A stretch of DNA of 47,834 nucleotides from Chloroflexota bacterium (GTDB taxonomy: Bacteria; Chloroflexota; Dehalococcoidia; UBA2247; RBG-13-53-26): the NCBI GenBank assembly GCA_016876035.1, contig VGOE01000009.1, positions 1 through 47,834 of the forward strand. The letters run 5' to 3'. The notes beneath the pieces are model-generated. The model did not search any database and was not told the origin of the DNA. It saw only the letters and a list, made by a program, of their open reading frames with translations. Made by a program: the position numbers and the translations under genes. Below, piece after piece: positions 8,468 through 17,070 of the stretch (position 1 is the stretch's first letter; every line of letters starts with the position of its first letter).

Positions 8468-9610
8468 TCACAAGCGCTCGAGCGCCTGCTCCAAGTCCTC
8501 AATCAAATCATCAATGTTTTCTAAACCCACCGACAGCCTGACTAGCCTGTCTGTGATGCCTGTCTTTTCTCGGTAATCCTTGGGCATCGAGGCGTGGCTC
8601 ATAGTAGCGGGGTGCTCGGCAAGAGAAGTCACACCACCCAGTGACTCCGCCAGATAGAAGATTTTGAGTCTTCTTAGAAAAGTATTGACACTCTCCGTGC
8701 CGCCTTTCACTTCAAAGGAGACTACTCCGCCAAACCCCTTCATCTGCCTTTTGGCGATTTCATGACCCGTATGAGACTCCAGCCCAGGAAAGAACACCCT
8801 TTCTACTGCCGGATGATCCTTGAGATAATTGGCTACAGCCATGGCATTATTCTCGTGCCGTTCCATCCTCACCGTAAGAGTCTCAATACCCCGAAGAACA
8901 AGCCAGCAATCGAAAGGAGAGGCGCAGGTTCCCATGGCATTGAGGAGAAACTGGACTCTTTGCGAAAGCTCATCGGTGGTAGTGACCACGGCTCCGCCCA
9001 CAACATCACAGTGACCGCTAAGGTATTTGGTTGTGGAGTGAACAACGAGGTCAATTCCATACCCTATGGGTCTCAGGAAATAGGGCGTGGCGAAGGTGTT
9101 GTCTATCACGGTCATCAGATGGTGCTGTTTGGCAATATCCACTACCATCTCGAGATCAACTATATTCAGGAGCGGGTTGGATGGAGTCTCCAGCCACAGC
9201 ATCCTGGTATTGGGCTTTATCGCCTCTTCCAGCCTTTTTCGGTCATTCATCCTCAGAAAGGTGAACTCCAGCCCAAAATTGCGCATCACATCCTGAAATA
9301 GTCTATAGGTTCCTCCGTAGACATCATCCCCTGAGATTACATGATCGCCCGCCTCAAGGAGATGAATAACCGTGGCTTCAGCAGCCATCCCGGTAGCAAA
9401 GGCAAACCCCGCCTTTCCGCCCTCGAGTTGGGCAATGGTATCTTCCAGGACCTTCCTTGTCGGATTTCCGCTGCGGGAGTAATCATAGCCCCTGGTCTTA
9501 CCTATATCCTCAAAGGCAAAGGTCGATGTCTGATAGATGGGTACGGAGATAGCACCGAAGGTCTTATCCGGTCTCTCACCAGCGTGAACAGCGAGTGTTT
9601 CAAATCTCAT
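8468..9610 (-). CDS. metB: Cystathionine gamma-synthase/lyase family PLP enzyme
   Basis: Member of the Cys/Met metabolism PLP family (380 residues). Landmarks are FETLAVHAGERPDKTFGAISVPIYQTSTFAF at the N-terminus, YDYSRSGNPTRKVLED, the PLP lysine in LVVHSTTKYLSGHCDVVGG, and GVTSLAEHPATMSHASMP near the C-terminus. By sequence alone the family members that act as cystathionine gamma-synthase, cystathionine gamma-lyase, or O-acyl-homoserine sulfhydrylase are hard to separate. The EHPATMSHASMP segment is common in the synthase/lyase group. It overlaps the thrC translation region and follows cysK closely, so it can link cysteine or sulfide to homocysteine. GAGAGGGG lies 3 nt before the ATG. No cystathionine beta-lyase gene is visible here. 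Confidence 0.9.
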   Translation of the reverse strand: MRFETLAVHAGERPDKTFGAISVPIYQTSTFAFEDIGKTRGYDYSRSGNPTRKVLEDTIAQLEGGKAGFAFATGMAAEATVIHLLEAGDHVISGDDVYGGTYRLFQDVMRNFGLEFTFLRMNDRKRLEEAIKPNTRMLWLETPSNPLLNIVDLEMVVDIAKQHHLMTVIDNTFATPYFLRPIGYGIDLVVHSTTKYLSGHCDVVGGAVVTTTDELSQRVQFLLNAMGTCASPFDCWLVLRGIETLTVRMERHENNAMAVANYLKDHPAVERVFFPGLESHTGHEIAKRQMKGFGGVVSFEVKGGTESVNTFLRRLKIFYLAESLGGVTSLAEHPATMSHASMPKDYREKTGITDRLVRLSVGLENIDDLIEDLEQALERL

Positions 9611-9656
9611 ACGCCCCTCTCCTTGGCCAGACCGTTTCTCGCTTGGCCTTTCCCTC

Positions 9657-10667
9657 TTATAATCCTGTCGTTGTCGGGTACAGCTCTTGGAAGAGCCAGG
9701 TGGACAAGTACCGCTCCCCGGTGTCAGGCAAGACCACCACTATTAACCTTCCCTTATTTTCTGGCCTTTTAGCTACCTCTAATGCTGCCCAGGTTGCCGC
9801 ACCCGAAGAAATGCCAGCCAGTATTCCTTCCTCCCTGGCTAACGTTCTTGCTGTTGCTCCAGCATCCTCATTGGTAACCCTGATAATCTCGTCCACCAGA
9901 CCCAGTCTCAAGACATCAGGAACAAAGCCAGCCCCTATGCCCTGGATCTTGTGCTTTCCAGGCTTTCCCCCCGATAGAACCGGCGAATCCGCTGGCTCAA
10001 CGGCGATAGCCCTAAATTGGGGCTTCCTCTGCTTTATTACCTCTGCTACTCCGGTGATTGTTCCCCCAGTCCCCACTCCAGAGACCAGAATATCCACCTT
10101 GCCATCAGTGTCCCTCCAGATTTCTTCAGCGGTGGTCAGCCGGTGTATCTCCGGATTTGCCGGATTCTTGAATTGCTGCGGCATAAAGTAGCTAGGGTTA
10201 TCTGCCACCAGTTGTTCCGCTCTTCTGACCGCCCCTGGCATCCCCTCAGCCCCTGGGGTCAACACCAGCTCAGCGCCAAAAATAGATAAGAGCTGTCTCC
10301 GCTCTAATGACATGGTGTCTGGCATGGTGAGGACAAGCTTGTATCCCCGAGCGGCGCAGACGAAAGCTAAAGCAATACCCGTATTGCCGCTGGTAGGCTC
10401 GACAATTACGGTGTCCTTCTTGATGAGCCCCTTCTCTTCAGCATCCACAATCATGGATACGCCAATCCTGTCTTTGACGCTGTGGATAGGATTGAAGGAT
10501 TCCAGCTTTGCCACTACCTCTGCCTTCAACCCCTCGGTTATTCGGTTTAGTCTGACCAGGGGCGTATTCCCGATCAACTCCGTAGAGTCCTTGGCTATCC
10601 CTCTGGTTAGCTTCGGTATCTCTACGGTCTTATAGCGCAGAATATCCACCTTCTGAGTCTTGCTCAT
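9657..10667 (-). CDS. cysK: Cysteine synthase (O-acetylserine sulfhydrylase), copy 1
   Basis: PLP enzyme that makes cysteine from O-acetylserine and sulfide. The core shows [12 protein letters not shown], the PLP lysine in [14 protein letters not shown], the substrate loop [29 protein letters not shown] and the C-terminal [36 protein letters not shown]. Compared with a typical 310-residue CysK it has about 25 extra residues at the N-terminus ([20 protein letters not shown]). A good AAGGAGG precedes the ATG. It is strikingly similar to copy 2 at 13958-14962, so the two are paralogues within 4 kb, one beside cysE and one beside metB. The alternative identity as cystathionine beta-synthase is possible for the second member of such a pair but is not shown by sequence. 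Confidence 0.93.
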   Translation of the reverse strand: MSKTQKVDILRYKTVEIPKLTRGIAKDSTELIGNTPLVRLNRITEGLKAEVVAKLESFNPIHSVKDRIGVSMIVDAEEKGLIKKDTVIVEPTSGNTGIALAFVCAARGYKLVLTMPDTMSLERRQLLSIFGAELVLTPGAEGMPGAVRRAEQLVADNPSYFMPQQFKNPANPEIHRLTTAEEIWRDTDGKVDILVSGVGTGGTITGVAEVIKQRKPQFRAIAVEPADSPVLSGGKPGKHKIQGIGAGFVPDVLRLGLVDEIIRVTNEDAGATARTLAREEGILAGISSGAATWAALEVAKRPENKGRLIVVVLPDTGERYLSTWLFQELYPTTTGL

Positions 10668-10746
10668 CTCCGCCTCCTTGCCTTAATGTTTTAGCTTCTT
10701 TCCCGTTATCCTTACTACCTGCAGACTCCTTTGCCTGAAGGGTAAT

Positions 10747-11487
10747 TTACATAGGCCCAGCGCCAACCGGAACAACTTTTACCTCTCCCCAGATTCCCAT
10801 GTGGTCGTCTTTGATAACTAGCACTCCCCTTATGCCCTCGGTGCGGCTGGCAAAGTCCGTGGCTCGAGGAATGTCGCTCGCTTCCTGAACCAGATTACCG
10901 AGCGCCGTGGCAGCAGCATCCGCTAAGGCAGTAGAGGGCGAAAGCACAATGCAGGCATTAGCCTTGCCGAAGCTCAGAGAATGCCCTACTGTTCCAGCAG
11001 AGGTGCAGACTCCCAGCGGCGTTTCCTCAGGCTGGATTTCCAGGGCTATCTTGCCAGTAAAGGGTGAATTGTCCCCGGCATAAACTCCCACCAATCTTGT
11101 CTTCAGCGTCTTCAAAAATATGTCGCCGCCATTTTCCACAATCACTTCTTCAGAGAAAGCGAGCAACTCCCCCCCCACAAACTCGGCTATGGCCCCAGCC
11201 ACCGCAGCCATAGGGCCCACGCCCACATCCCCCGCCGCTTTCGCCATTGCCTTCACAATCTGCGGGGCATCCCTTTCCACCGGGAGCGGCTCCAAAGCAG
11301 TCAGAAACTCAGGATGGCATTCAATGTATGCCTCCAGCGGGGCCCGATACTTCAAGATTGCCCTCAATGTCTTCTTTCGCAAGTTGCGCTTTGCCCTCAC
11401 ATACAAGTCTGTCTCCTTCACTGCCACACTGAAGGAGACCAAGTCTTTGTCCTTAGTCCAGGACCGATAAAGTCGCGGTTGGTACAC
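10747..11487 (-). CDS. UPF0280 / COG2122 protein, ApbE-like fold, sulfur assimilation
   Basis: Member of UPF0280 (COG2122), 246 residues, matching family length. Recognisable stretches are MYQPRLYRSWTKDKDLVSFSVAVKETDLYVRA, PMAAVAGAIAEFVG, IVENGGDIFLKT, and LSFGKANACIVLSPSTALADAAATALGN, with similarity to ApbE-type folds. In Methanosarcina the COG2122 protein takes part in sulfide incorporation together with COG1900 and NIL-ferredoxin proteins (established work on homocysteine synthesis in methanogens). All three are present side by side here. Start is a GTG at 11487, 4 bp after the stop of the NIL-ferredoxin gene, with only a weak ribosome-binding site, so translation is probably coupled. The biochemical step is not settled for bacteria. 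Confidence 0.9.
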   Translation of the reverse strand: MYQPRLYRSWTKDKDLVSFSVAVKETDLYVRAKRNLRKKTLRAILKYRAPLEAYIECHPEFLTALEPLPVERDAPQIVKAMAKAAGDVGVGPMAAVAGAIAEFVGGELLAFSEEVIVENGGDIFLKTLKTRLVGVYAGDNSPFTGKIALEIQPEETPLGVCTSAGTVGHSLSFGKANACIVLSPSTALADAAATALGNLVQEASDIPRATDFASRTEGIRGVLVIKDDHMGIWGEVKVVPVGAGPM

Positions 11488-11491
11488 GGAG

Positions 11492-11902
11492 CTAAATCCG
11501 CATCTCCATGGCCCGGGGCGGGCAGGCCTTTATGCAAAGTCCGCAAGCGATGCACTTCTCATCCAGAAACCTTACCCATCTGGCGGGGAGCTCGATTACG
11601 AAAGCTCCCGTGGGGCAAATGGTAATGCAAGCACCACAGTGAGTGCACCGTTCCTCGCTGCGATAAATATCCCGGCTCAGGGGCTGGATATCCACGCCCA
11701 CCTCTGTCAGATATCGCATACCTCTGCTGTAGTCCTCCTCTTCCCCGCTTAACTCCAGAACCAGCAGGCCTTCCTCCTTCGGAGTAACAGAGGCCTTCAG
11801 AATGTTGAATGAAAGGTCATAATCCTTGACCAATCGATAGATGATGGGTTGGTCTACCAAAGGACGTGGAAAATGCAAGACGACGCGCTTGGAAATAGCC
11901 AT
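11492..11902 (-). CDS. NIL-domain ferredoxin (2x[4Fe-4S]) of the homocysteine pathway
   Basis: Two-part protein of 136 residues. The N-terminal NIL domain (MAISKRVVLHFPRPLVDQPIIYRL to about residue 78) is followed by a bacterial-type ferredoxin with two cluster motifs, CTHCGACITICPTGAF and CIACGLCIKACPPRAM. The start is the ATG at 11902 with GGGGG 5 nt upstream, not the longer frame. The gene begins 12 bp after the DUF39 stop. This is the architecture of the ferredoxin partner that supplies electrons for homocysteine synthesis from aspartate semialdehyde and sulfide with a DUF39 protein in methanogens. Operon order DUF39-ferredoxin-COG2122 strongly suggests the same route. Acts in the cytoplasm. 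Confidence 0.92.
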   Translation of the reverse strand: MAISKRVVLHFPRPLVDQPIIYRLVKDYDLSFNILKASVTPKEEGLLVLELSGEEEDYSRGMRYLTEVGVDIQPLSRDIYRSEERCTHCGACITICPTGAFVIELPARWVRFLDEKCIACGLCIKACPPRAMEMRI

Positions 11903-11913
11903 TTCATCCCCCT

Positions 11914-13116
11914 CTATTCCAGTCGTTCCTTCAACGGTTTGAAGGTTATCCCTGATTCTACCCCAGGCAACGGTGCCACTGGCTCTGTTAGCAGGAACTC
12001 CCCGTGGCTTATCCACTTCTTGATGGTCTGTGCAATTTCCACAGCCTTGGCATAGCTAGAGAGTGATGCCGTGGGGACGTCCTTCCCTTGTACCGTTATC
12101 CTGCCGCTCTTAAGCTCGGCATAGCTCACCTCTCCCAGTATGTCCGGCTTCATCTGGGGATAGGCCTCGGAGTAGTCCACAATGGCGGCAAAGATTTCCT
12201 CGTCCTTTACTGCTGCATAGCGGAGGATTTCCTCAGACAGTATAGGTATAGGCACGCCTATGCCCACCATCAGCGTGGCACCATAGCCCAGGAAGCTGAC
12301 TCCTCGTAGCCATTCTGGCTTCATTTGCTTCAGGTCGCCGATTACTGCCAGGGTCCCAGCGCCACGCTTGGGCACCCCATTGTCTCCTCGGAGGACGTTG
12401 GGGTTATGCTGCGTACCTTGCCAGGCCACATATCCCACGCCCCCTCCCAGAAAGATCTTTGTCCCTACACCAATGGTCTTATAATAAGGGTCATTAAGCA
12501 ACGGGGAGAGCTGTCCTGCTGAGCAATAGTTGGCATTTCCGAGTTGTGGCTTAAGCACACCCATGTAAGTGTAGATCGTTCTATCGGACAGATTCACTGC
12601 TACATTGTAGTTCTGGTAAGCATTTCTTATATCGAACAGCACTGCCTCGTTGATGTCCCTTATGTTTATCAACGTCTCAATCCGTTTTCTGGGATAGCAG
12701 TCTGTACCATAGGCAGTGGCTACCAGTCTTATGTCCTTTCCCGCCACTAGCTCCTCGATTACATGTCCCCCACCGTAGTTGAACTCACCAGGATGGATCT
12801 TGTTCCGGGGATCATTATCGGGAATAGCGGTAGCACCAATGAAAATGTCCACAGCAGCGAATCCCGCATAGACAGGGACATCATTGAGGTAAAGGCCTCC
12901 TCCACCAAATTTCATTCGTGGTGTGGAATGGCCCGTATTGAGATAGGCCCCTGAGGAACACATTGGGCCAAAGGTGGCTGTGGTCACCACATCTACTTCT
13001 TGAGCCGCCTTCTTCAGCCCCTTGTCACGCACGACGCCTATCACCTCTTCAGCCGTTACCACGACAGCCTGACCCTTGCGGACCTTCTCGTTGATCTCTG
13101 CGATTGTTTTTGACAT
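11914..13116 (-). CDS. DUF39 / COG1900 homocysteine biosynthesis protein
   Basis: Protein of 400 residues belonging to DUF39 (COG1900), the family shown in Methanosarcina to form homocysteine from aspartate semialdehyde and sulfide with a NIL-ferredoxin. Typical segments are TIAEINEKVRKGQAVVVTAEEV, VDVVTTATFGPMCSSGAYLNTGHSTPRMKFGGG, IFIGATAIPDND-RNKIHPGEFNYGGGHVIEELVAGK, and GVGTKIFLGGGVGYVAWQGTQHNP. The strictly placed cysteine in GPMCSSGA is a likely catalytic residue. Start is the second ATG of the frame, at 13116, because AGGAGG lies 6 nt upstream of it; the first ATG at 13122 directly abuts that site. It heads the three-gene sulfur module after a 138-bp gap behind cysE. Confidence 0.93.
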   Translation of the reverse strand: MSKTIAEINEKVRKGQAVVVTAEEVIGVVRDKGLKKAAQEVDVVTTATFGPMCSSGAYLNTGHSTPRMKFGGGGLYLNDVPVYAGFAAVDIFIGATAIPDNDPRNKIHPGEFNYGGGHVIEELVAGKDIRLVATAYGTDCYPRKRIETLINIRDINEAVLFDIRNAYQNYNVAVNLSDRTIYTYMGVLKPQLGNANYCSAGQLSPLLNDPYYKTIGVGTKIFLGGGVGYVAWQGTQHNPNVLRGDNGVPKRGAGTLAVIGDLKQMKPEWLRGVSFLGYGATLMVGIGVPIPILSEEILRYAAVKDEEIFAAIVDYSEAYPQMKPDILGEVSYAELKSGRITVQGKDVPTASLSSYAKAVEIAQTIKKWISHGEFLLTEPVAPLPGVESGITFKPLKERLE

Positions 13117-13254
13117 TAACATCCTCCTAAACAGGCAATATCCTCTTGGTCTGCCTCTGGTCAGCCCCTCAGGGGCCAGGCATTGTCCATAGGGTCAGAC
13201 ACCACCCCCTTTAACTCCTCCGCAGGAGGAACCGTTGACGAACCACCGGATTCC
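13117..13254 (-). repeat. Intergenic gap with two small perfect hairpins
   Basis: The gap between cysE and the DUF39 gene contains GCCCC-TCA-GGGGC at 13164-13176 and TCCTCC-GCA-GGAGGA at 13216-13230. Each has a 3-nt loop. On the transcribed strand the second hairpin presents a GGAGGA sequence far from any start codon. There is no T-run after either, so they look more like RNA-stabilising or processing hairpins than terminators. No gene is seen. Confidence 0.4.
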
Positions 13255-13965
13255 CTATCCCTGCTCATTTGACCCCTTCTCGATCATCTGGCTCCCCGAC
13301 TTTGATTCACTTAGTACACTCTCCGCCCTGAGCAACTCCTCCAACTGGCTTATCCGCTTCTCCAGCTTGCCTTGCTTTTCCAGGACAAGCCCAATAGCTT
13401 CATTAACGGGGTCAGGCAATCTACCATGCTCCAGGTCGATAACTGGCAATCGTTTCTCCTCCACTATTCGTCCTGGTACCCCGACTACAGTCGCTCCAGG
13501 AGGCACAGGCTTAACTACCACGGAATTTGAGCCAACTCGTGCTCCATCCCCCACGGTGATGGGCCCAAGCAGAATAGCCGCACAACCAATGACTACGTTA
13601 TTCCCAATTGTGGGGTGGCGCTTTTTCTTTTCCAAACTGGTTCCGCCCAGAACCACACCCTGATACATAAGCACGTCGTCCCCAATTTCCGCTGTCTCTC
13701 CGATGACTACGCCCATGCCGTGATCGAGGAAAAACCTCCTGCCGATCTTGGCGCCAGGGTGGATCTCCACTCCAGTAAGGAAGCGGCTGGCATGGGACAG
13801 CATCCTCGCCGGAAGGCGAAGCTTGTGGCGCCAGAAGAAGTGGGCCAGACGGTGAAGCGTCAAGGCATGCAGGCCAGGATAACACAACAAGACCTCGAAA
13901 AGGCTCCTCGCCGCCGGATCCCGAGCAAAAACTGTCCGAATGTCCTCTCGCAACAACCTAAACAC
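13255..13965 (-). CDS. cysE: Serine O-acetyltransferase
   Basis: Makes O-acetylserine from serine and acetyl-CoA, the substrate of CysK. The 236-residue protein has the short N-terminal helical part ([44 protein letters not shown]), then the left-handed beta-helix of hexapeptide repeats with the catalytic His region [34 protein letters not shown] and the [44 protein letters not shown] repeats. The C-terminal tail contains a heptad-like Leu/Glu region ([19 protein letters not shown]). It overlaps the end of cysK copy 2 by 8 bp, the usual partner in the cysteine synthase complex. Part of the Rrf2-headed array. Confidence 0.95.
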   Translation of the reverse strand: MFRLLREDIRTVFARDPAARSLFEVLLCYPGLHALTLHRLAHFFWRHKLRLPARMLSHASRFLTGVEIHPGAKIGRRFFLDHGMGVVIGETAEIGDDVLMYQGVVLGGTSLEKKKRHPTIGNNVVIGCAAILLGPITVGDGARVGSNSVVVKPVPPGATVVGVPGRIVEEKRLPVIDLEHGRLPDPVNEAIGLVLEKQGKLEKRISQLEELLRAESVLSESKSGSQMIEKGSNEQG

Positions 13966-14962
13966 TTTTTCTTCCTGAGATTGGCGTTCCTGTTTGTTCC
14001 TGGAAAAGGCCAGCAGTCAGGTAGCGCTCCCCGGTATCTGGCAGGATCACTACGATGAGCTTCCCTTCGTTTTCCGTTCTTTTGGCCACTTCTACCGCAG
14101 CCCAGGTCGCTGCGCCTGACGATACACCTGCCAGTATTCCCTCTTCTCTGGCCAGTCTGCGGGTCATTGCCCCTGCATCTGTATCGGAGACCCGGATGAC
14201 TTCGTCAATTAAATCCATCCTGAGTACCTCGGGGATGAAGCCAGCCCCAATCCCTTGTATTTTGTGGCGGCCCATCTTGCCGCCGGACAAGATAGGCGAA
14301 CCCGCTGGTTCGACGGCAATGGCCTTGAACCCAGGCTTTCGGGGTTTGATAGCTTCAGCAATGCCGGTAATCGTCCCACCCGTCCCCACACCAGCTACAA
14401 CCAGGTCAACCCTCCCGTTAGTATCCTCCCAGATTTCCTCAGCAGTGGTCTCGCGGTGGATTTGAGGGTTAGCAAGGTTCCTGAATTGCTGTGGCATGAA
14501 ACAGCGTGGGTTTTCTGCCACCAGTTCTTCTGCCCTTCTCACTGCCCCTGGCATTCCCTCTCCCTCCGGGGTCAACACAAGCTCAGCACCAAAGGCTGCA
14601 AAAAGCTGACGCCTTTCCAGGGACATATTCTCAGGCATAGTGATGATAAGCCTATACCCTTTAGCAGCGCAGACGAAGGCCAGGGCAACGCCCATATTCC
14701 CACTGGTGGGCTCGACAAATACGGTATCTTCTTTGACCAGACCTGCTTCTTCAGCAGCCTCAATCATGGCAATGCCTATTCTATCTTTCACGCTGGATAG
14801 CGGATTGCAGAATTCAAGCTTGGCTACCACCGTGGCTCTTGTTCCTCGAGGCACCACTCTATTCAGCCTGACCAGTGGCGTATTCCCGATGAGTTTAGTG
14901 ACGTCGTCAGCTATTCCTGGGTTGTAACGTCTCCTCATCACCTCAGAAGTGACCTTTAGCAT
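13958..14962 (-). CDS. cysK: Cysteine synthase, copy 2 (cysE partner)
   Basis: Second O-acetylserine sulfhydrylase, 334 residues: [40 protein letters not shown] with the PLP lysine, [13 protein letters not shown] (Met replacing the usual Thr of SGNTG), [16 protein letters not shown] and [46 protein letters not shown] precedes the ATG. It is the first structural gene after the Rrf2 regulator and overlaps cysE, so this copy is the one most likely to work directly with CysE. The near-identity of motifs with copy 1 points to duplication. Why two copies are kept is unclear: one may prefer another sulfur donor or be the homocysteine-side enzyme. Confidence 0.93.
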   Translation of the reverse strand: MLKVTSEVMRRRYNPGIADDVTKLIGNTPLVRLNRVVPRGTRATVVAKLEFCNPLSSVKDRIGIAMIEAAEEAGLVKEDTVFVEPTSGNMGVALAFVCAAKGYRLIITMPENMSLERRQLFAAFGAELVLTPEGEGMPGAVRRAEELVAENPRCFMPQQFRNLANPQIHRETTAEEIWEDTNGRVDLVVAGVGTGGTITGIAEAIKPRKPGFKAIAVEPAGSPILSGGKMGRHKIQGIGAGFIPEVLRMDLIDEVIRVSDTDAGAMTRRLAREEGILAGVSSGAATWAAVEVAKRTENEGKLIVVILPDTGERYLTAGLFQEQTGTPISGRKSV

Positions 14963-15034
14963 TTCTCCTACCTCGCCACAAAGAAACAGGACTTTCAGAG
15001 AGCCCGGCTACCTCAGCAGAGCCCTCCGCCTTGC

Positions 15035-15478
15035 CTAGATCGAATACATGGGTGTGCTGGCTTTCCCTTTCTCTTTCTGCCGCTCGACCAGGTCCTGCAA
15101 AGTAATTGACTCCAACACCTTTGCTGCGGCTTCCTTCATCTGGGCCCATACATCTCGCGTAACACAGAAATCAGAACGGGAACACGCTTTAGGATCATCG
15201 ACACACTTTGCCGGGGCAATCGAGCCTTCCAGAATCCCGATCACCTGGCTGAGCTTTATCTCCCCAGGTGGTCTCGCTAGCCTAACCCCGCCAGCAGCAC
15301 CCCGCACACTGTTCAGTATGCCAGCTTTGACCAACGGTGATACCAGTTGTTCCAAATATTGTACCGAAATCTCTTGCCTTGCAGCAACGTCTCTTAAGGG
15401 GATGGGAGTTCCATCGTAATGGAGGGCTATGTCCACTAGTGCCCTTGTACCGTACCGCCCTCGGGTGGAAAGCCGCAT
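15035..15478 (-). CDS. Rrf2-family transcriptional regulator (CymR/IscR type)
   Basis: 147-residue Rrf2 winged-helix repressor. The N-terminus MRLSTRGRYGTRALVDIALHYDGTPIPLRDVAARQEISVQYLEQLVSPLVKAGIL is the DNA-binding part, followed by SVRGAAGGVRLARPPGEIKLSQVIGILEG. A cysteine trio, C-x6-C-x5-C in AKCVDDPKACSRSDFCVTR, matches the place of the [2Fe-2S] ligands in IscR/NsrR, so it may sense Fe-S status or redox. CymR, the cysteine regulator of Gram-positives, lacks such cysteines. It heads the cysteine/homocysteine/desulfurase array and is the obvious candidate regulator of it, probably autoregulated through its own promoter at 15515-15543. Confidence 0.93.
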   Translation of the reverse strand: MRLSTRGRYGTRALVDIALHYDGTPIPLRDVAARQEISVQYLEQLVSPLVKAGILNSVRGAAGGVRLARPPGEIKLSQVIGILEGSIAPAKCVDDPKACSRSDFCVTRDVWAQMKEAAAKVLESITLQDLVERQKEKGKASTPMYSI

Positions 15479-15514
15479 TGGACTCCTTTTCCTAGTAAGT
15501 CGATCAACATCCTT

Positions 15515-15543
15515 AGATTACCACAGAAGGCGGGCCGTGTCAA
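15515..15543 (-). promoter_or_regulatory. Strong sigma70-type promoter before the Rrf2-sulfur array
   Basis: On the minus strand: perfect -35 TTGACA (15538-15543), 17-bp spacer, -10 TAATCT (15515-15520). The start of transcription would lie near 15508, about 30 nt before the ATG, and AAAGGAG precedes the start codon. The -10 lies inside an imperfect inverted repeat CCTT ... AAGG (15511-15530), a plausible operator for the Rrf2 protein. Confidence 0.7.
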
Positions 15544-15620
15544 TAGGGACTCGGCGTAGGAATAGGAGTGATGACTGCAAGGGTCAACGGAGGGAAATCA
15601 ATGATCGCCCTGGTGGTAGG

Positions 15621-16568
15621 CTAATGAGTAAAAAGTGGTTTTCTGTCCGTGATGACAGCCTTCCCACGGTCTAACTCCTGGCGCAGGTATCGGGGCACAC
15701 AAAACATGCCGCGGTGGGTAAGCCCGTCATAAAACTTGAGGCCTTTACATCCCCTATCAGATATGCGCTTGTCTACTTCTTCCGTGGATAGCAAGAGAGG
15801 ATCCAGTTGTTGAGAACAGAGATGAAACCCCCACAATCCGCCAAAGGAAGGGATGTAAGCCTGATAAGGGAAAACAGCTACAAAAACCGATCGCAAGGTA
15901 CTACTGATGCTGACAAACGTGTTCAGGTCACCTAGAGTGCAGCTTCCGGATTGTACAGCAACAATACCTCCAGGAGATAGTCTACTCTGAACCAATTGAT
16001 AGAATTCCTGAGTATACAGTCGATAAGAAGCACCTCCCTCCAAGGGGTCGGTCAGGTCAATTATGATGACATCGAACTTACGTCTTGATTTAGCCAAATA
16101 CTCTCTGGCGTCAAGATGGAGAAGCTCCACCCGGCTATCGTCGAAAGCGCCCTGGCTCATTGATGGCAGGAAGCGGCGGCAGAGTTCAACCGCTTGCTGG
16201 TCAATATCAACCATTGCCACTTTCTCCACTGAGCGATGGCGCAGTACCTCCCTCAAGGTGGCCCCTTCGCCACCTCCAGCAATGAATACCGTGCTGGGAT
16301 ATCGATGGGTGATCATCGCAGGATGGACCAGGGCCTCGTGATAGATAAACTCATCCATCTCGGCGGACTGGATTTTCTTATCTAATACCAGGCACTTTCC
16401 AAAGCCATAGGTGCGAATGATCTCCACCGATTGAAATTCTGTCTTCCCAGCGTAAACAGTCTCCGCCAGACGGTGCAGTTGCACAAAATCAGCGTTGATA
16501 ACGTCGTGGAACCAGTGGTTAGGGTCGTCTTCTTCCATGACTCTTTGCAACCTAGACTGGCTGGGCAA
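15621..16568 (-). CDS. speE: Spermidine synthase-type polyamine aminopropyltransferase
   Basis: Transfers the aminopropyl group of decarboxylated S-adenosylmethionine to putrescine or a longer polyamine. The 315-residue protein shows EIIRTYGFGKCLVLDKKIQSAEMDEFIYHEALVHPAM, the SAM-binding GGGEGATLREVLRH, MVDIDQQAVELCRRFLP, and DVIIIDLTDPLEGGASYRLYTQEFY. The DLTDP replaces the DSSDP seen in classical spermidine synthases and is often seen in enzymes making longer or alternative polyamines. The start is a TTG at 16568 with AGAGGGG 6-7 nt upstream; it overlaps speD by 17 bp. An ATG at 16538 is the alternative. The pair speD-speE is a self-contained aminopropylation unit; no arginine or ornithine decarboxylase is in the window. 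Confidence 0.92.
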   Translation of the reverse strand: MPSQSRLQRVMEEDDPNHWFHDVINADFVQLHRLAETVYAGKTEFQSVEIIRTYGFGKCLVLDKKIQSAEMDEFIYHEALVHPAMITHRYPSTVFIAGGGEGATLREVLRHRSVEKVAMVDIDQQAVELCRRFLPSMSQGAFDDSRVELLHLDAREYLAKSRRKFDVIIIDLTDPLEGGASYRLYTQEFYQLVQSRLSPGGIVAVQSGSCTLGDLNTFVSISSTLRSVFVAVFPYQAYIPSFGGLWGFHLCSQQLDPLLLSTEEVDKRISDRGCKGLKFYDGLTHRGMFCVPRYLRQELDRGKAVITDRKPLFTH

Positions 16569-16914
16569 CCAGGACCCCTCTCTTTATCTCCATAATGGCA
16601 GGGTCCTTACTTTCCAGCTTTTCGATCAGTAGCTCTGCTGCAACATCAGCCCTGACTGTATCGCCGCAGGTGAAGATATCTATCGCTGCATAGCCGTGCT
16701 CCGGCCAAGTGTGTAGTGACAGATGCGACTCAGCTATAATCACCGCACCGCTTACACCTTGGGGAGCGAACTGGTGGAAGTATTCTTTTAGCACGGTAGC
16801 GCCTGCCCTCTGAGCAGCGAAAAGAGTGGCATCTCGAAGGAGAGTCAAGTCATTTAGCACCTCCCGGTTACAGTCTTTCAGATCCAAGAGTAGATGTCTT
16901 CCTAGTGCATTCAA
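16552..16914 (-). CDS. speD: S-adenosylmethionine decarboxylase proenzyme, class 1B
   Basis: Decarboxylates S-adenosylmethionine for polyamine synthesis. It is a pyruvoyl enzyme that cleaves itself, and the cleavage site is visible: ESHLSLHTWPE, with Ser of the ES-H motif becoming the pyruvoyl group. GYAAIDIFTCGD supplies the conserved catalytic cysteine. About 120 residues from the TTG at 16914 fits the short prokaryotic form. AAAGGAGG lies about 9 nt before that TTG. The open frame runs further upstream to 16977 but those residues are not family-like. It is expressed from a divergent promoter (16988-17015) and overlaps speE. Confidence 0.92.
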   Translation of the reverse strand: MNALGRHLLLDLKDCNREVLNDLTLLRDATLFAAQRAGATVLKEYFHQFAPQGVSGAVIIAESHLSLHTWPEHGYAAIDIFTCGDTVRADVAAELLIEKLESKDPAIMEIKRGVLVAQPV

Positions 16915-16987
16915 ATCACCTTCCCTCCTTTTGAAATTTATGCCTCCTTCTGCAAGCTGGGGGGATGTTGATGGCACAAGTGTAGAT

Positions 16988-17015
16988 TTTATACAATATC
17001 CTTTAGTTTTTGCAA
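16988..17015 (-). promoter_or_regulatory. Probable promoter of speDE
   Basis: On the minus strand TTGCAA (17010-17015), 16-bp AT-rich spacer, then TATAAA (16988-16993), about 75 bp before the speD TTG start. The region is shared with the upstream side of the HAD gene, which runs the other way. Confidence 0.5.
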
Positions 17016-17070
17016 GTCGGAGTGTTGCTGAGCGTCTATTCAGTGACCTGGGCTGGACGGGAGTGTTCTC

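Noticed and set aside
13164-13230. Rho-independent terminator between cysE and DUF39
   Set aside because: Hairpins are present but no T-run follows either of them.
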